Assembly (NCBI GenBank): GCA_045430305.1
Contig: JAILXW010000003.1
Span: forward strand, 434,001 to 498,000
Source: Agarilytica sp045430305
GTDB taxonomy: Bacteria; Pseudomonadota; Gammaproteobacteria; Pseudomonadales; Cellvibrionaceae
Length of the DNA: 64,000 nucleotides
Direction of reading: 5' to 3'
Shown here: in pieces, positions 19,401-28,187 of the stretch
Layout of the letters: every line of letters starts with the position of its first letter
Numbering within the stretch: the first letter of the stretch is position 1
Made by a program: the position numbers and the translations under genes
Notes under the pieces: generated by a model
What the model saw: the letters and a program-made list of their open reading frames with translations, nothing else
Databases searched by the model: none
What the model was told of the DNA's origin: nothing

Positions 19401-19908
19401 GCAACTCGCCTTCATTTGCAGCAACAATCAGTACGTATTGCTCTTCGACACGCGGATTTAGAAGAAACTGATCAGCATCGTAAGCCGGTTTGACCTGTAC
19501 TGTAATTACGTCTGTAGCAGTTTTTCCATCGCCATCAACTACTTGTAGTTGAAACTGAAGTTCAACTCCTTCTTCATTACTGAGCGAAACTTGAGGGGCG
19601 GTAAAAGCAATTGTGTTTCGTGTACGCTCATACAACTCAACATTGAAACCACTGTTGTCGATTTGAACCCACTCATAAGAAAGCAGGGGATCATCAACCC
19701 CGGAACTATTTACCCCTGACAAAAGTACTTCTTTACCCGAACGTACTTGTACCAGATCAGAAGTCTGAGTGCTCGCGCCAAATACCTCAGCTTTAGCGAT
19801 AGGAGCGCTATCGGATTGCTTACCCGTATCGGTCGCACTACCACCACAAGCAAATAGAACAGTGCTAGAAACCGCAAGAATAATTGGTTTTATATGAAGG
19901 TTGAACAT
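16456..19908 (-). CDS. Tri-heme cytochrome c lipoprotein with Ig/cadherin-like domains
   Basis: An 1150-residue envelope protein. It has a lipobox (VLFAC, Cys21). Three CxxCH heme-c motifs occur: CVACH (461-465), CRLCH (632-636) and CGECH (1049-1053). The N-terminal part after the anchor is PKD/Ig-like (APIAKAEVFGASTQTSD, LLSYEWVQ). The C-terminal half has repeated cadherin/Ig-like segments between the second and third heme. The last 100 residues look like a small cytochrome c domain. Heme attachment needs export by Sec and the Ccm system. It is the last gene of a four-gene minus-strand cluster, 21 bp after the barrel gene. Function is not known; electron transfer or redox sensing at the surface is an inference. 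Confidence 0.8.
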   Translation of the reverse strand: MFNLHIKPIILAVSSTVLFACGGSATDTGKQSDSAPIAKAEVFGASTQTSDLVQVRSGKEVLLSGVNSSGVDDPLLSYEWVQIDNSGFNVELYERTRNTIAFTAPQVSLSNEEGVELQFQLQVVDGDGKTATDVITVQVKPAYDADQFLLNPRVEEQYVLIVAANEGELLPSDLSFDVQLTKTAVWQDRAGNINALELGRDTYSGIVSEGTAPALIDRSNKYFKLPIPLLDADDINVNYQGESRSGRLEFEHVDTATLNLDYELIALGSSNITMYLARETDTGFELLDEAGIARDTNTLSINEEWLRQQVGVESRRSSNNYYDCIDPEGNAETLADWIEYAGFNGDEGIAYHTSYVNNYDLNFGRDMYVRRDGNGNVYTYVTNYPSLENLFTGRNEFAIVVMEYSAAPTGNCGDGTFADDVIGKKIVKFYSYVPDEVTGEYVRAVSMNFDGRGERFVPGVCVACHYGDTNADQFNAENLSDISASAADLDSSFIPWDLDAFLFTGGDDIDLVDPVYNPDNLAEFITTNYSREAQENSFRAQNQIVLDTFTHELDNLKRFEVPIKLLHGWYGNGDLVEALDFGTEESPLSEEDAIALKAQVQTLPGNTFDGDYVQLGWRGQEALYHDVYSRNCRLCHAQVANQTINFDTYEEFITNERVIPYIYEQGLMPLSRLTMDRFWIDFYGEDSPAEILRDHLNSDNDPNNDVPINQLPGFPVAQVTPGANESLTADVSIDFDETILFDANDSLFANAYEWNINGSFVGDKEKYLFQATTPGETHSLTMVAINTEEALVSRTLERRIVITNNAPNAQGIASPSVNEGESVSINVFESLCPGLSPDDASCRAVFGDIQETEVPTLSISGSVTNGNAVVSDVSNGIIEFTSTVSSAFGDGEFSIVLEDSFGEESEVASVSVTINALDGPAIVGPDICNVDAINHTNESSYPIAFGLTPCLDPSVNDTVSGGLSLTVSEVGVPTQTDAEVSVDGLGVISYTPPRFYIGGDSFSYTVQDNSLSARTNRGTVAVTITPTITYTDLSTGSGVFATSAPSEGCGECHDGNTVGAPNWFVYDNVVLAATNTNVIPYGVAEIELQEPTSREAILSSILFQNACDAIGGHPGGNRLCTSAGSPNDAGDLNAFGQALLQWIEEGANNN

Positions 19909-19929
19909 TGGATTGCCTCCGCAGGCAGA

Positions 19930-21405
19930 TCAGAAGGTGTATCTCACACCAAATGAATATAGATCGACATTAAAGCCTTCAAGCGCTTGAATGGTTTTGT
20001 AGTTAAGGAAACCTTGAATATCGCCACCGATAGATCCACCAGCTTTTGTTTGACGACCGCCGCGAATAACCGCTGATACTCCAAAGGTATAAGCAAAATA
20101 ACTGCTATCTTGTTCTTCTGTCGGTAAAGAGAAAACCGAACCGTCAGAGACACTGTTTTGTGCGTAATAAGCCTTTATATCTCGCGATGCATTTTCATTT
20201 TGTTTAATTGCTTCAAAGGTAAAAAATGGAATCCAGACACCGAAAGAGGGTGTATAGGTGTATTGAAGTTTTGTACCAAAGGTAAATTCTTGCGAGTTGA
20301 TATTCTGCTCTTCTACAACAAGATCAAACGCCGAATCATTTAGATCTTCTTCGACAAACTCATCGACAGTCGTATCGCTGTGCTTGAAATTTAAAAATGG
20401 TTCTATGGAAAACTTATTAACTTGCCAGGTGTAGCCAGCTTCAAAAAAGAGAGACACCGACGTCGCTTTTGTGTCGCTAACCGTTGTTGTATTTGCACTG
20501 TCGATATCAAGATTTAGTGAAGGGTAGCGAATCTCACGTACCGTATCGAAACGCATCGTTTGGTAGCCCAAAGCAGCGCTATAGAACCAGTTATCCAATT
20601 GATACATAGCAAAAGGCATTAAGCTGTAGCCGTCCGCTTCGATGCTGCCCTCCACAATACTCTGGCTCCCATCAAAATCGATGTTTTGTTGCGAAATACC
20701 CATCACGACACCGCCAACCCAGTTGCTATCGAAACGATAATCCCCACCAAAACTCACTTGCGAACCGGCAAAATCAAATGCATCTTCGCGCGCTGTCGGC
20801 GCACGATCACCAGAACTCAAATCGACATTTAAAAAACCACCCCAACGACCATAGGATGCATCACCACTGGCACCACCGAGCGGACCTATGTAGGCGATTT
20901 CGTCAGAATTTTGTGCATTAGCGATGCCTATCACATTGAACCCAGAGGCGCCTGCACGTAACGCAGTTAACCGAGAAGCTAAGCTAGAGGCCTGACCTCC
21001 AATAAATTCGCTCGAAAGATTCCCTTGTGCGGCGTACTCTTCAGCTGCCGTCCAACGCAATGCGAAACCCAAACCCGCTTCATCTAAACCCAAGCTAAAT
21101 TGAGTAGGGCCATCGTTTAACAATTCATTTGCTGTATGTGCGATTTCGCGCACATTTGACCACAGTTGAAATGTTTGGCCATCGCAACCGTCCCGACCTA
21201 CAGTCTGATCATCGGTACAACCAACTAAAAACAAACTAAGGTAGGTTTGATTGGCCGCAATAGCAGCACTCGCCTCCAAATCATTAAATGTTCCGTTATC
21301 AATAAACTCTACGATGTCAGCCCGGCTCATTTGGCTGGAAATAGCCAATAGAGCGATCAGCCCACCTGATATTTTTCTTTTGAAACTGTTCATAGCTATT
21401 TGCAC
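19930..21405 (-). CDS. Autotransporter-type outer-membrane beta-barrel protein
   Basis: A 491-residue exported protein. The signal peptide includes MNSFKRKISGGLIALLAISS. The C-terminal 290 residues have alternating aromatic strands characteristic of an autotransporter barrel (GGDYRFDSNWVGGVVMGISQ, YQLDNWFYSAALGYQ) and end in VRYTF, a BAM signal. The N-terminal 180 residues form a short passenger with CTDDQTVGRDGCDG, two cysteines. The GTG at 21405 is 8 bp after the caspase stop codon, and an ATG at 21393 is an alternative start. It lies between the caspase lipoprotein and the tri-heme lipoprotein, so it may place one of them, or its own passenger, at the cell surface (inference). Confidence 0.8.
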   Translation of the reverse strand: MQIAMNSFKRKISGGLIALLAISSQMSRADIVEFIDNGTFNDLEASAAIAANQTYLSLFLVGCTDDQTVGRDGCDGQTFQLWSNVREIAHTANELLNDGPTQFSLGLDEAGLGFALRWTAAEEYAAQGNLSSEFIGGQASSLASRLTALRAGASGFNVIGIANAQNSDEIAYIGPLGGASGDASYGRWGGFLNVDLSSGDRAPTAREDAFDFAGSQVSFGGDYRFDSNWVGGVVMGISQQNIDFDGSQSIVEGSIEADGYSLMPFAMYQLDNWFYSAALGYQTMRFDTVREIRYPSLNLDIDSANTTTVSDTKATSVSLFFEAGYTWQVNKFSIEPFLNFKHSDTTVDEFVEEDLNDSAFDLVVEEQNINSQEFTFGTKLQYTYTPSFGVWIPFFTFEAIKQNENASRDIKAYYAQNSVSDGSVFSLPTEEQDSSYFAYTFGVSAVIRGGRQTKAGGSIGGDIQGFLNYKTIQALEGFNVDLYSFGVRYTF

Positions 21406-21413
21406 TTAATTAC

Positions 21414-23024
21414 TTACGATTTTTTAACAAAGAAAAAGTCGCCCACTTCATGGCCGGCGCCTTTTATGGCTTTAAGCTCTGGCACTTGCTCTAAACCAGA
21501 TTTTTTTGTTCGTTTAGTTACCATTTCTCTCACTTTTAAAAATAATTCTGGGCCAGAAATAACACCCTCACTTTGTTCAAGTACGTCAATAAAAGCACGG
21601 GCAAAAACAGAGTGGCCTTTGCCAAAGTTATCTAATACTGGCGCGTCGCCACCTGAAGAAATAAGTAATCGCGATTTTTTGGGGAGTTTGTACTTAACGT
21701 ATTCCAAGCCATAGTCAGCGTCGTCACCCATAAATAAATAGCCCGGAGCATCAGACAGTAAACCCGCATAACAAGAATCGGCCACTACCATTACGCGTTT
21801 CGCTTTTATGCGCGCCAGATGCCGAGTAACAAATTCATTCGATACCCAAAAGGTATCATCAGGAGGCGCGCTCGCATTGACTGGTAACCAATAACCCGCC
21901 TCATAGTCTCCTGTTTTTATACGTTCACCATGGCCAGCATAAAAGATGAGCAGGTTGTCGTTGTCTTTTAGCTTGTCATTGAGATCGTTGATAGCACGCA
22001 TAATGTTGGCATTGTCTGCATCCAATAGCACCGTAACATCAAAGCCATATTTATTTTCTAACAGCTCTTTGGTGCGTATAGAATCAGAATGCGGTGTAAA
22101 TAAATCGTCAATGGTGTCGTAATTTTGGTTGCCGATAACAAGCGCGTAATATTTACCAAAATCAATATTTTTATACGATACAGCGTCTTTCTGAGAGGCG
22201 GTTTTTAGTTTTGTTACCGCTGGCGCTTCCGGCTGACGATAACGCGGTAGCTTATCAATACCTGCTACGGTTACTTTTCTTTCGCCTTCTAACTTTTCTA
22301 CCCATTTCTTAAGTTGTACTAGCTCCTGCGCGCGCGCATCGCTTTCTGACGATTGGAAGACTCCGGTTTTTTCTAGTTCACTGATTTGGCGAGATAACAA
22401 TTGAATCTGGGTGTTTTTCTCTGCCAGAGTTTTATTTAATTGCGCTCGTAAAACCTCTTGCTCTTTTGAGGCAGCGCTTTGGTAAATTACGCTATCTTCT
22501 GGTAAACCCCAGGCTTTTCGATACCAATTTAGTGCAAGCAGTTTATTTTTTTCAACACCTAAACCCTGTTCATACAAGGTACCCAAATTAAACTGGGCTC
22601 GTGAATTTCCTTTTTCTGCGGCTTTGGTATACCAAATAATGGCTGCTTCATAATTTGGCTCCCCACCCAAACCTCGTTCAAAAATTTGCCCCACATTCGC
22701 CTGTGCCTCTGCATCGCCTGCTTCAGCCGCAGGCATCCACACCTTTAGAGCCGTTTTATAATCTGCGCGGTCATATTCCACGTATTCCCCACCTTTAATA
22801 CGGCACTCGGCGGCTGTCACTTGCGCGGGTCTTCTTTGTGTTAAATAGGATTGCCCACCGAGACGACGCATTTGCCCCGGTAATAAGCAATCAACAATTT
22901 GTAGGTCTTTTAAATTGGCTACATCGCCACTTTCTTTTGTTTGCTGGCTACCACAGCCAGATATCAGCAGCGCCCCCGCGAGCACAAAACTGGAAAACGT
23001 CTTATTACTTATGTTGTTCTGCAT
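21414..23024 (-). CDS. Caspase-like (peptidase C14) lipoprotein with Sel1 repeats
   Basis: A 536-residue lipoprotein (LLISGCGS, Cys24). Residues 90-172 carry two Sel1/TPR-like repeats (AQANVGQIFERGLGGEPNYE and AQFNLGTLYEQGLGVEKNK). A coiled coil follows at about 185-250. The caspase domain runs from about 290: YALVIGNQNYDTIDDLFTPH, the catalytic histidine in FYAGHG (H365) and cysteine in VADSCYAG (C418). Both catalytic residues are present, so activity is plausible. Lipid anchoring places it in the periplasm or on the outer membrane, unusual for caspase homologues studied in cell death. The start overlaps the upstream heme protein gene by 16 bp, with AGGAAA as ribosome site. Confidence 0.9.
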   Translation of the reverse strand: MQNNISNKTFSSFVLAGALLISGCGSQQTKESGDVANLKDLQIVDCLLPGQMRRLGGQSYLTQRRPAQVTAAECRIKGGEYVEYDRADYKTALKVWMPAAEAGDAEAQANVGQIFERGLGGEPNYEAAIIWYTKAAEKGNSRAQFNLGTLYEQGLGVEKNKLLALNWYRKAWGLPEDSVIYQSAASKEQEVLRAQLNKTLAEKNTQIQLLSRQISELEKTGVFQSSESDARAQELVQLKKWVEKLEGERKVTVAGIDKLPRYRQPEAPAVTKLKTASQKDAVSYKNIDFGKYYALVIGNQNYDTIDDLFTPHSDSIRTKELLENKYGFDVTVLLDADNANIMRAINDLNDKLKDNDNLLIFYAGHGERIKTGDYEAGYWLPVNASAPPDDTFWVSNEFVTRHLARIKAKRVMVVADSCYAGLLSDAPGYLFMGDDADYGLEYVKYKLPKKSRLLISSGGDAPVLDNFGKGHSVFARAFIDVLEQSEGVISGPELFLKVREMVTKRTKKSGLEQVPELKAIKGAGHEVGDFFFVKKS

Positions 23025-26000
23025 TCGAATTTCCTATGCATTTGATTTTTGCGTTGCGCATATTTACGCGAAAAAATAATAAAGAAGAGAAAGATAAGCC
23101 ATGGTTGCATCGCGCCACCACCACCCGAACTTGAGCCGCTTGACGGCCTTACTAAGGCAACCCCACCAGGGTCTTTAATGGATCCGTTAGCTTCGCCATC
23201 TGCGTCGTTAGGCCCACCATCTTCAATCAATAGTTGAACACAATCATCACCTTCAATTAACCCGTTTTGGTAATTTTGCGAACCCGGTGCTGGGCATACA
23301 CCCTGATCAGAAGCAGCTGAAAATAGGGCGTTGCTGCCATCTTCTACAAATGTTTGCCATGCGCCGTTTATAAATTTTTGATACCGTGCTTCTGCCGGTA
23401 TCGCCGAAATCTGTGGAATAACAACAGTGACACTTTGGCCACTCTCGTATAACCCAGACAGGGTAAAATCAAACAGCCCGCCATTAAAATCAAATTGCGT
23501 CCCTGTATCGGCACCTAGGCCGCCATTAGCGAAGGTTTCAAGCTCGTCAATATCAATGGCACTGCCAGGGCTTTGCGCTCGCAGAGCAATGTCACCGATA
23601 GCCAATCGCACACCGTTTTCTGTTTCTATAAAGTTTTCGTTTTCGCCAGTGGTGGTTTGTAAAATAAAAGACTCAGTCGACATATCGATAGAATCGTCAA
23701 TGCCATTTTCATTAAGATCCGCAACAGGACTTTCGTTTATTCGAACTAATATTGCTTGAGAAACAATTAGCCCGTCATCATCAGACACACTTACTTCAAA
23801 AGTGTAAACACCGGCGGCTATACCACTGGGGTCAAATATATAACGGGATTGGCTAACACCCACGCTAGGAACTATTGCGTTGTCGCTCGTTGCCCAACTG
23901 TAGCTAAATGTGTCGCTAGCGTTTGGGTCTAAGACGAATGCACTGACGATAACAAGCCCATCGCTTTGAGTAACAATTAAACCTGGCGTTCCCGCCTGTG
24001 ATACTTCGAGGTTTACTGTGTGTGGTACATCGCTTTCCACAATCGCGGTAATAGTAGCGACAACATTTTGAGACAATACAGCATTATTTACGTTGCTTAA
24101 TGTAATGGTGGTTTCTTCACCGTCACCGATACCTGCCAACTCCGGAATACTGAACTCGATTTCTGCACTTACTTCGTTTAATTCCAGCGTTCCATCTTCT
24201 AAATCTGTTGCGTTGCCACTTACGGTGTAATCTACAGTTACAGGGTAACGCACTGGCTCACCATTTAAGGCCACTGTGATGGTGCTTGTTTGTCCTTCTT
24301 CTAAAGTTTTTAGTTTTTCTATAGAAATTTGCGGAATTACATCAACAATTTGTTCAGTGCTTGCCGAATTTCCAATCGCATCCGTCGCATTCCAAGTCAC
24401 AATGTGGCGGCCAGTGCGGAAGCGGCCAGATACACGATTGGCTGATGTCGTTAATGGGCCGGTTAACGCATCCGTTGCCACTGCGGTTCCTAAATCTACG
24501 TAGGTTTCATATCCGGTAGATAGTTTAAGAATATTTTGAGGGGCTGTGATCGAAGGGGGAACATCATCTGTATTCGGATCACCACCATTAGCAAACTCTT
24601 CTGCATTGCTCTCACCGTCACCATCGCTATCTAGTTCGGCATCACTTGGGTCTAGTGGATCAAAACCATTTTCCGTTTCGAATGCATCGCTCATGCTGTC
24701 ATTATCATCATCGTCGTCGCACACATCGCCGTCGCCATCTAAATCATTGTCTTCTTGGCCTGCGTTGGCAGTATTACGACAATTATCTAAGTCATTGGTA
24801 ATGCCATCACTATCAATGTCAAAGTTAACCAACAGGGTAAACACTTGTTCGACAGCTAACACCTCATCTTCTAAACCGTCGGCTACGGTAATGGTAATGG
24901 TTGAGCTAGCAGGGCTGGTTTCATCTGTTTGCCAAAGTACTAAACCACTATTACTAATCGTCATGCCTTCTGGTTCGCCACTTAACGAAAAAGAAAAGTC
25001 TGTCCCGTTGTTGTCATCGTCTGGGTCACTAACCGCGAGCTGGTAGCGATATTCTGTGTCTTCGGCCACTTGTGTAATCGGCGAAGAAAGTATTACCGGC
25101 GCATCGTTTACGCGATTAACCGCAACGGTAAAATTTTCTATCGCCGGCGCTGCGGGTTCTTCATCGAGAAAAACTTCCTGACCATCGGTTACCGAGATAG
25201 TAACTTCGCCAGAGGTGGTCACACCTTCTAATGGCGTCCAACTAATAAGGCCGGTATTGTTTATGCTCATGCCTATTGGTGCGTTTGCTAATTCGAAGCT
25301 TAGTGCTCCAGTTCCATCATTTGGGTCATCGATATCGTCAATGCTAAGTTGGTACTGGTAGAGCTCGTCTTCCGTGGCTACCGTTCCCGCAGTCGTTGTA
25401 ATTGTTGGCGGCGTGTTGAATTCAATCACCTCAATGGTAAACACTTCTGTACTTACAGTTGCAGAGTTTTCACCACCATCAGCAACCGTGGCGGTAACTT
25501 CCCCAGAAGTGCGCGTGCCTTCTGGCGGCACCCACTCGATAAGACCCGTGCTAGAAATAGTCATTCCTGTTGGCTCACCAGATAAAGAAAAAGTGAGCGC
25601 ACCGCTACCATCATTTAGATCGTCTGGGTCGCTTACCTCTACTTGATAGCTATAACTGTTTAATTCTCGAATCGAAGTGGACGCAGAAGAAGTAATCACA
25701 GGAGGATCATTTACCGCTTCTATAGTGATACTGAATTCCTGTACTGCCGGTGCCGAGGGAATAACGCCGTCATCTGTCACTACCACGCGTACATCTGCTG
25801 TTCCCAGTAACCCCTGATCGTTGGTGGGTGTCCATTCAATTAGACCTGCGCCATTTTCATTTATTGTCATGCCTTCCGGTGCAATTTCTAAGGTGTATGA
25901 AAGCGCGTCGTCTTCTAGATCAGTTGCTGTCAATTGATAACTATACGACGCATATTCAATAGCAGATAACACTGGGCTACTGGTGATTTGCGGGCCGTCA

Positions 26001-26719
26001 TTACACACAAACGTTGCTTGAGTTACGTTTGCGCTGTCTGTGCTGCCTGCAGTATTGCTGCCGCTTATACTGATTTCGTATTCGGTATCGCACGCCAAAG
26101 TATTCGCAATCGCCGTGGTTTGAAGGGTGTCATTCGAGTCACTCCCACCACCGCCAGAACCGGCAGGCGAAGTGAGATTCACCGTCACCCAACTTAGGTC
26201 GCCTGTTTCGCGATAACGAAGCTGAAAGCTAGTGTTTGCGCCATTTTCATTAACCGTAGAAGTAACAGTAAAACCTGTTTTTCCAACATTCGAAATAACA
26301 GGTTGAGTGATATAAGGTGCAGCATTTTCCAATTCGCCGCCGTTTACCCAATCGGTAAATAAGGTACGAAGCGTCGTACTAAGTGGGCTAGTCACACCAT
26401 TGGCTTCATAGCCCGCTGGCGGCATAGCCGTTGTACCATTGGCTTCATTGACCCTATCAACAGGTTCAGATGTATAGGCAAAAGTGGTCAAATCGTTGTA
26501 ACTGGAAATCGGCGCATAAGACACGTCGATCACGCCAGTAAGATCCCCGCCAACCGAATGGCAACGCACACAACCATCTGCAGCATCATTTACGACTCTA
26601 GCGCCGACGCCATCGGTACCGTCATAGGTCACCACCGCTTGGGCCCAAGATTGCGAAGAATAGGCGAGAAGTAAGCCAACCTTCAGTGGCGCCCCAAGAA
26701 ACCTTTGAAAATATTGCAT
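23009..26719 (-). CDS. Cytochrome c/cadherin-repeat surface protein with a GlyGly-CTERM-like anchor
   Basis: A 1236-residue exported protein. The signal peptide starts MQYFQRFLGAPLKVGLLLAY and ends SWAQA. A heme-c motif CVRCH is at 50-54. Next come a fibronectin III-like domain, four cadherin/He_PIG-like repeats (each with YQL or YQV, a DPDD-like turn, GMTI and GLIEW), thrombospondin type-3-like Ca-binding repeats (DSDGDGESNAEEFANGGDP), a HYR-like domain, a Calx-beta-like domain and a PKD-like part. The C-terminus has SSGGGGAMQPWLIFLFFI then basic residues, like a GlyGly-CTERM tail cut by rhombosortase. I prefer this ATG because it opens the signal peptide; an ATG at 26776 is upstream. It heads the cluster. 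Confidence 0.82.
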   Translation of the reverse strand: MQYFQRFLGAPLKVGLLLAYSSQSWAQAVVTYDGTDGVGARVVNDAADGCVRCHSVGGDLTGVIDVSYAPISSYNDLTTFAYTSEPVDRVNEANGTTAMPPAGYEANGVTSPLSTTLRTLFTDWVNGGELENAAPYITQPVISNVGKTGFTVTSTVNENGANTSFQLRYRETGDLSWVTVNLTSPAGSGGGGSDSNDTLQTTAIANTLACDTEYEISISGSNTAGSTDSANVTQATFVCNDGPQITSSPVLSAIEYASYSYQLTATDLEDDALSYTLEIAPEGMTINENGAGLIEWTPTNDQGLLGTADVRVVVTDDGVIPSAPAVQEFSITIEAVNDPPVITSSASTSIRELNSYSYQVEVSDPDDLNDGSGALTFSLSGEPTGMTISSTGLIEWVPPEGTRTSGEVTATVADGGENSATVSTEVFTIEVIEFNTPPTITTTAGTVATEDELYQYQLSIDDIDDPNDGTGALSFELANAPIGMSINNTGLISWTPLEGVTTSGEVTISVTDGQEVFLDEEPAAPAIENFTVAVNRVNDAPVILSSPITQVAEDTEYRYQLAVSDPDDDNNGTDFSFSLSGEPEGMTISNSGLVLWQTDETSPASSTITITVADGLEDEVLAVEQVFTLLVNFDIDSDGITNDLDNCRNTANAGQEDNDLDGDGDVCDDDDDNDSMSDAFETENGFDPLDPSDAELDSDGDGESNAEEFANGGDPNTDDVPPSITAPQNILKLSTGYETYVDLGTAVATDALTGPLTTSANRVSGRFRTGRHIVTWNATDAIGNSASTEQIVDVIPQISIEKLKTLEEGQTSTITVALNGEPVRYPVTVDYTVSGNATDLEDGTLELNEVSAEIEFSIPELAGIGDGEETTITLSNVNNAVLSQNVVATITAIVESDVPHTVNLEVSQAGTPGLIVTQSDGLVIVSAFVLDPNASDTFSYSWATSDNAIVPSVGVSQSRYIFDPSGIAAGVYTFEVSVSDDDGLIVSQAILVRINESPVADLNENGIDDSIDMSTESFILQTTTGENENFIETENGVRLAIGDIALRAQSPGSAIDIDELETFANGGLGADTGTQFDFNGGLFDFTLSGLYESGQSVTVVIPQISAIPAEARYQKFINGAWQTFVEDGSNALFSAASDQGVCPAPGSQNYQNGLIEGDDCVQLLIEDGGPNDADGEANGSIKDPGGVALVRPSSGSSSGGGGAMQPWLIFLFFIIFSRKYAQRKNQMHRKFECRTT

Positions 26720-27130
26720 AGTATTTCTCGCTTTAACCAATACGCACCAAGCAAAATTGATTGGCTTGGCGCGCACGGGTATTTAACTTTTTGTTATAGA
26801 GAAAATGCGCTGAGGTTTAGATATAGGCATGACATTGGTAGCAGAATACGTGTGCTACAGCGCAAGCAAACAGAATGACTAAATCATCTCAAAATTTTGT
26901 GATGCAAGAAAGCGACATAATACCGTTAACATCAATCGGTATAAGCCTTTTAGACCAACAGAAACACACAAAATAATTCTTTTTTAATGCATTTTGTAAA
27001 TTTCGAACAGATACTCTTTAACTTACAAACAGCCAGTCTGTGACCTGTATATTTCGAATCACACTGACTATAGAGATGAATCAGATTTCGGGCACTCAGG
27101 TACCCGTGAAATAGCTGAAGCTGGCGCCTA
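26720..27130. other. Gap between the cluster promoter side and the CBS-GGDEF gene
   Basis: About 410 bp, AT-rich, between two minus-strand units. It should hold the promoter of the four-gene cluster. I see no strong hairpin and no convincing ORF on either strand. Confidence 0.4.
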
Positions 27131-28051
27131 TTAACTAGCTTTTTGTGTGTTATTACGACCTTTGCTCTTCGCGTCGTATAACGCAATATCAGCCGCTCGA
27201 ATGAGCGCTTCTTTATTGATTTGGCATTGCGCCACACCCACGCTTACAGAAACATATTGCAAAGGGCTTTCGAGGTGAGGAATATTTTCTTCAGCAATAG
27301 CAGTTCTAATACGTTCTGCCACGACAAAGCTTTGATCAAGATTCGTGTTCGGCATAAGTAATAGAAACTCTTCACCGCCATATCGAAATACACGATCAGC
27401 ATCACGCATGTTCTTTTTAATTACATCGACAAGTTTTTTAAGTGTTGTATCGCCTTGCTGATGACCATAGTGATCGTTATATTTTTTAAAGTAATCAATA
27501 TCGAACATTGCAACAGAGTACGGCCTACCCCATCGTTTAGCGGCAGCATCGGTATAGGCCAAATCTACATCGAGTGCACGCCGATTACCCGCGCCCACGA
27601 GCGGATCTTCTAGAGAAAGAAGTTTTAATGCGTCGTATTCTTTCTTTAATTGGTCATTACTTTTGATAGATTCCAGGTAGGCATCAATACTGTCACTTTG
27701 TGTGACGATACCCACCAATTTTTCATCGTAATCGACCACCGGAATGTGGCGCACTTTATGGCTACGCGCCAATAGTAGGGCATCTAAAACACTGGTATTT
27801 TCACTGACACACACCGGTTCAGCCGTCATCACATCCTCTATTAACAGCCCTGAAAGCGTAATATTTTCCGGATGTTGCGCTAATACTCGAACAATATCAC
27901 GCTCTGTCACAATCCCCGCGAGCTTGCCTTCTTTCGCAACTAACGAGCATGAACGTTGCTTCTCATTCATTAATTGCACCGCTCTGATTAAGGGTTCATC
28001 AGAACAGAGCACACAGAGGGCGGGCGACATGATGTCTTTTACATTCTTCAT
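27131..28051 (-). CDS. Diguanylate cyclase with paired CBS domains
   Basis: A 306-residue cytosolic protein. Residues 1-125 hold two CBS motifs (MSPALCVLCSDEPLIRAVQL and VCVSENTSVLDALLLA), a module that binds adenosine nucleotides. Residues 140-300 are a GGDEF domain with the intact signature RYGGEEFLLL, which makes c-di-GMP from two GTP. The inhibitory I-site RDAD sits five residues before GGEEF, so product inhibition is expected. A nucleotide-responsive diguanylate cyclase is a fair inference. It lies alone on the minus strand, divergent from the methyltransferase gene at 28188. Confidence 0.92.
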   Translation of the reverse strand: MKNVKDIMSPALCVLCSDEPLIRAVQLMNEKQRSCSLVAKEGKLAGIVTERDIVRVLAQHPENITLSGLLIEDVMTAEPVCVSENTSVLDALLLARSHKVRHIPVVDYDEKLVGIVTQSDSIDAYLESIKSNDQLKKEYDALKLLSLEDPLVGAGNRRALDVDLAYTDAAAKRWGRPYSVAMFDIDYFKKYNDHYGHQQGDTTLKKLVDVIKKNMRDADRVFRYGGEEFLLLMPNTNLDQSFVVAERIRTAIAEENIPHLESPLQYVSVSVGVAQCQINKEALIRAADIALYDAKSKGRNNTQKAS

Positions 28052-28187
28052 TTTGGCGTATAAATAACCGTACTTTTGGGAAATGCGCTATTGCTTACTA
28101 AGGGTTTTATCATAAAGTAGGCATAAACTCGAAAACAGCATAGATTACTCAAGATTTGATCTTTATATACCAAAACGGAGCCCCGGC

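Noticed and set aside
24546..25046. Long antisense ORF inside the cadherin-repeat gene
   Set aside because: It is Ser-rich because it mirrors the Asp/Thr/Ser-rich repeats; no ribosome site.
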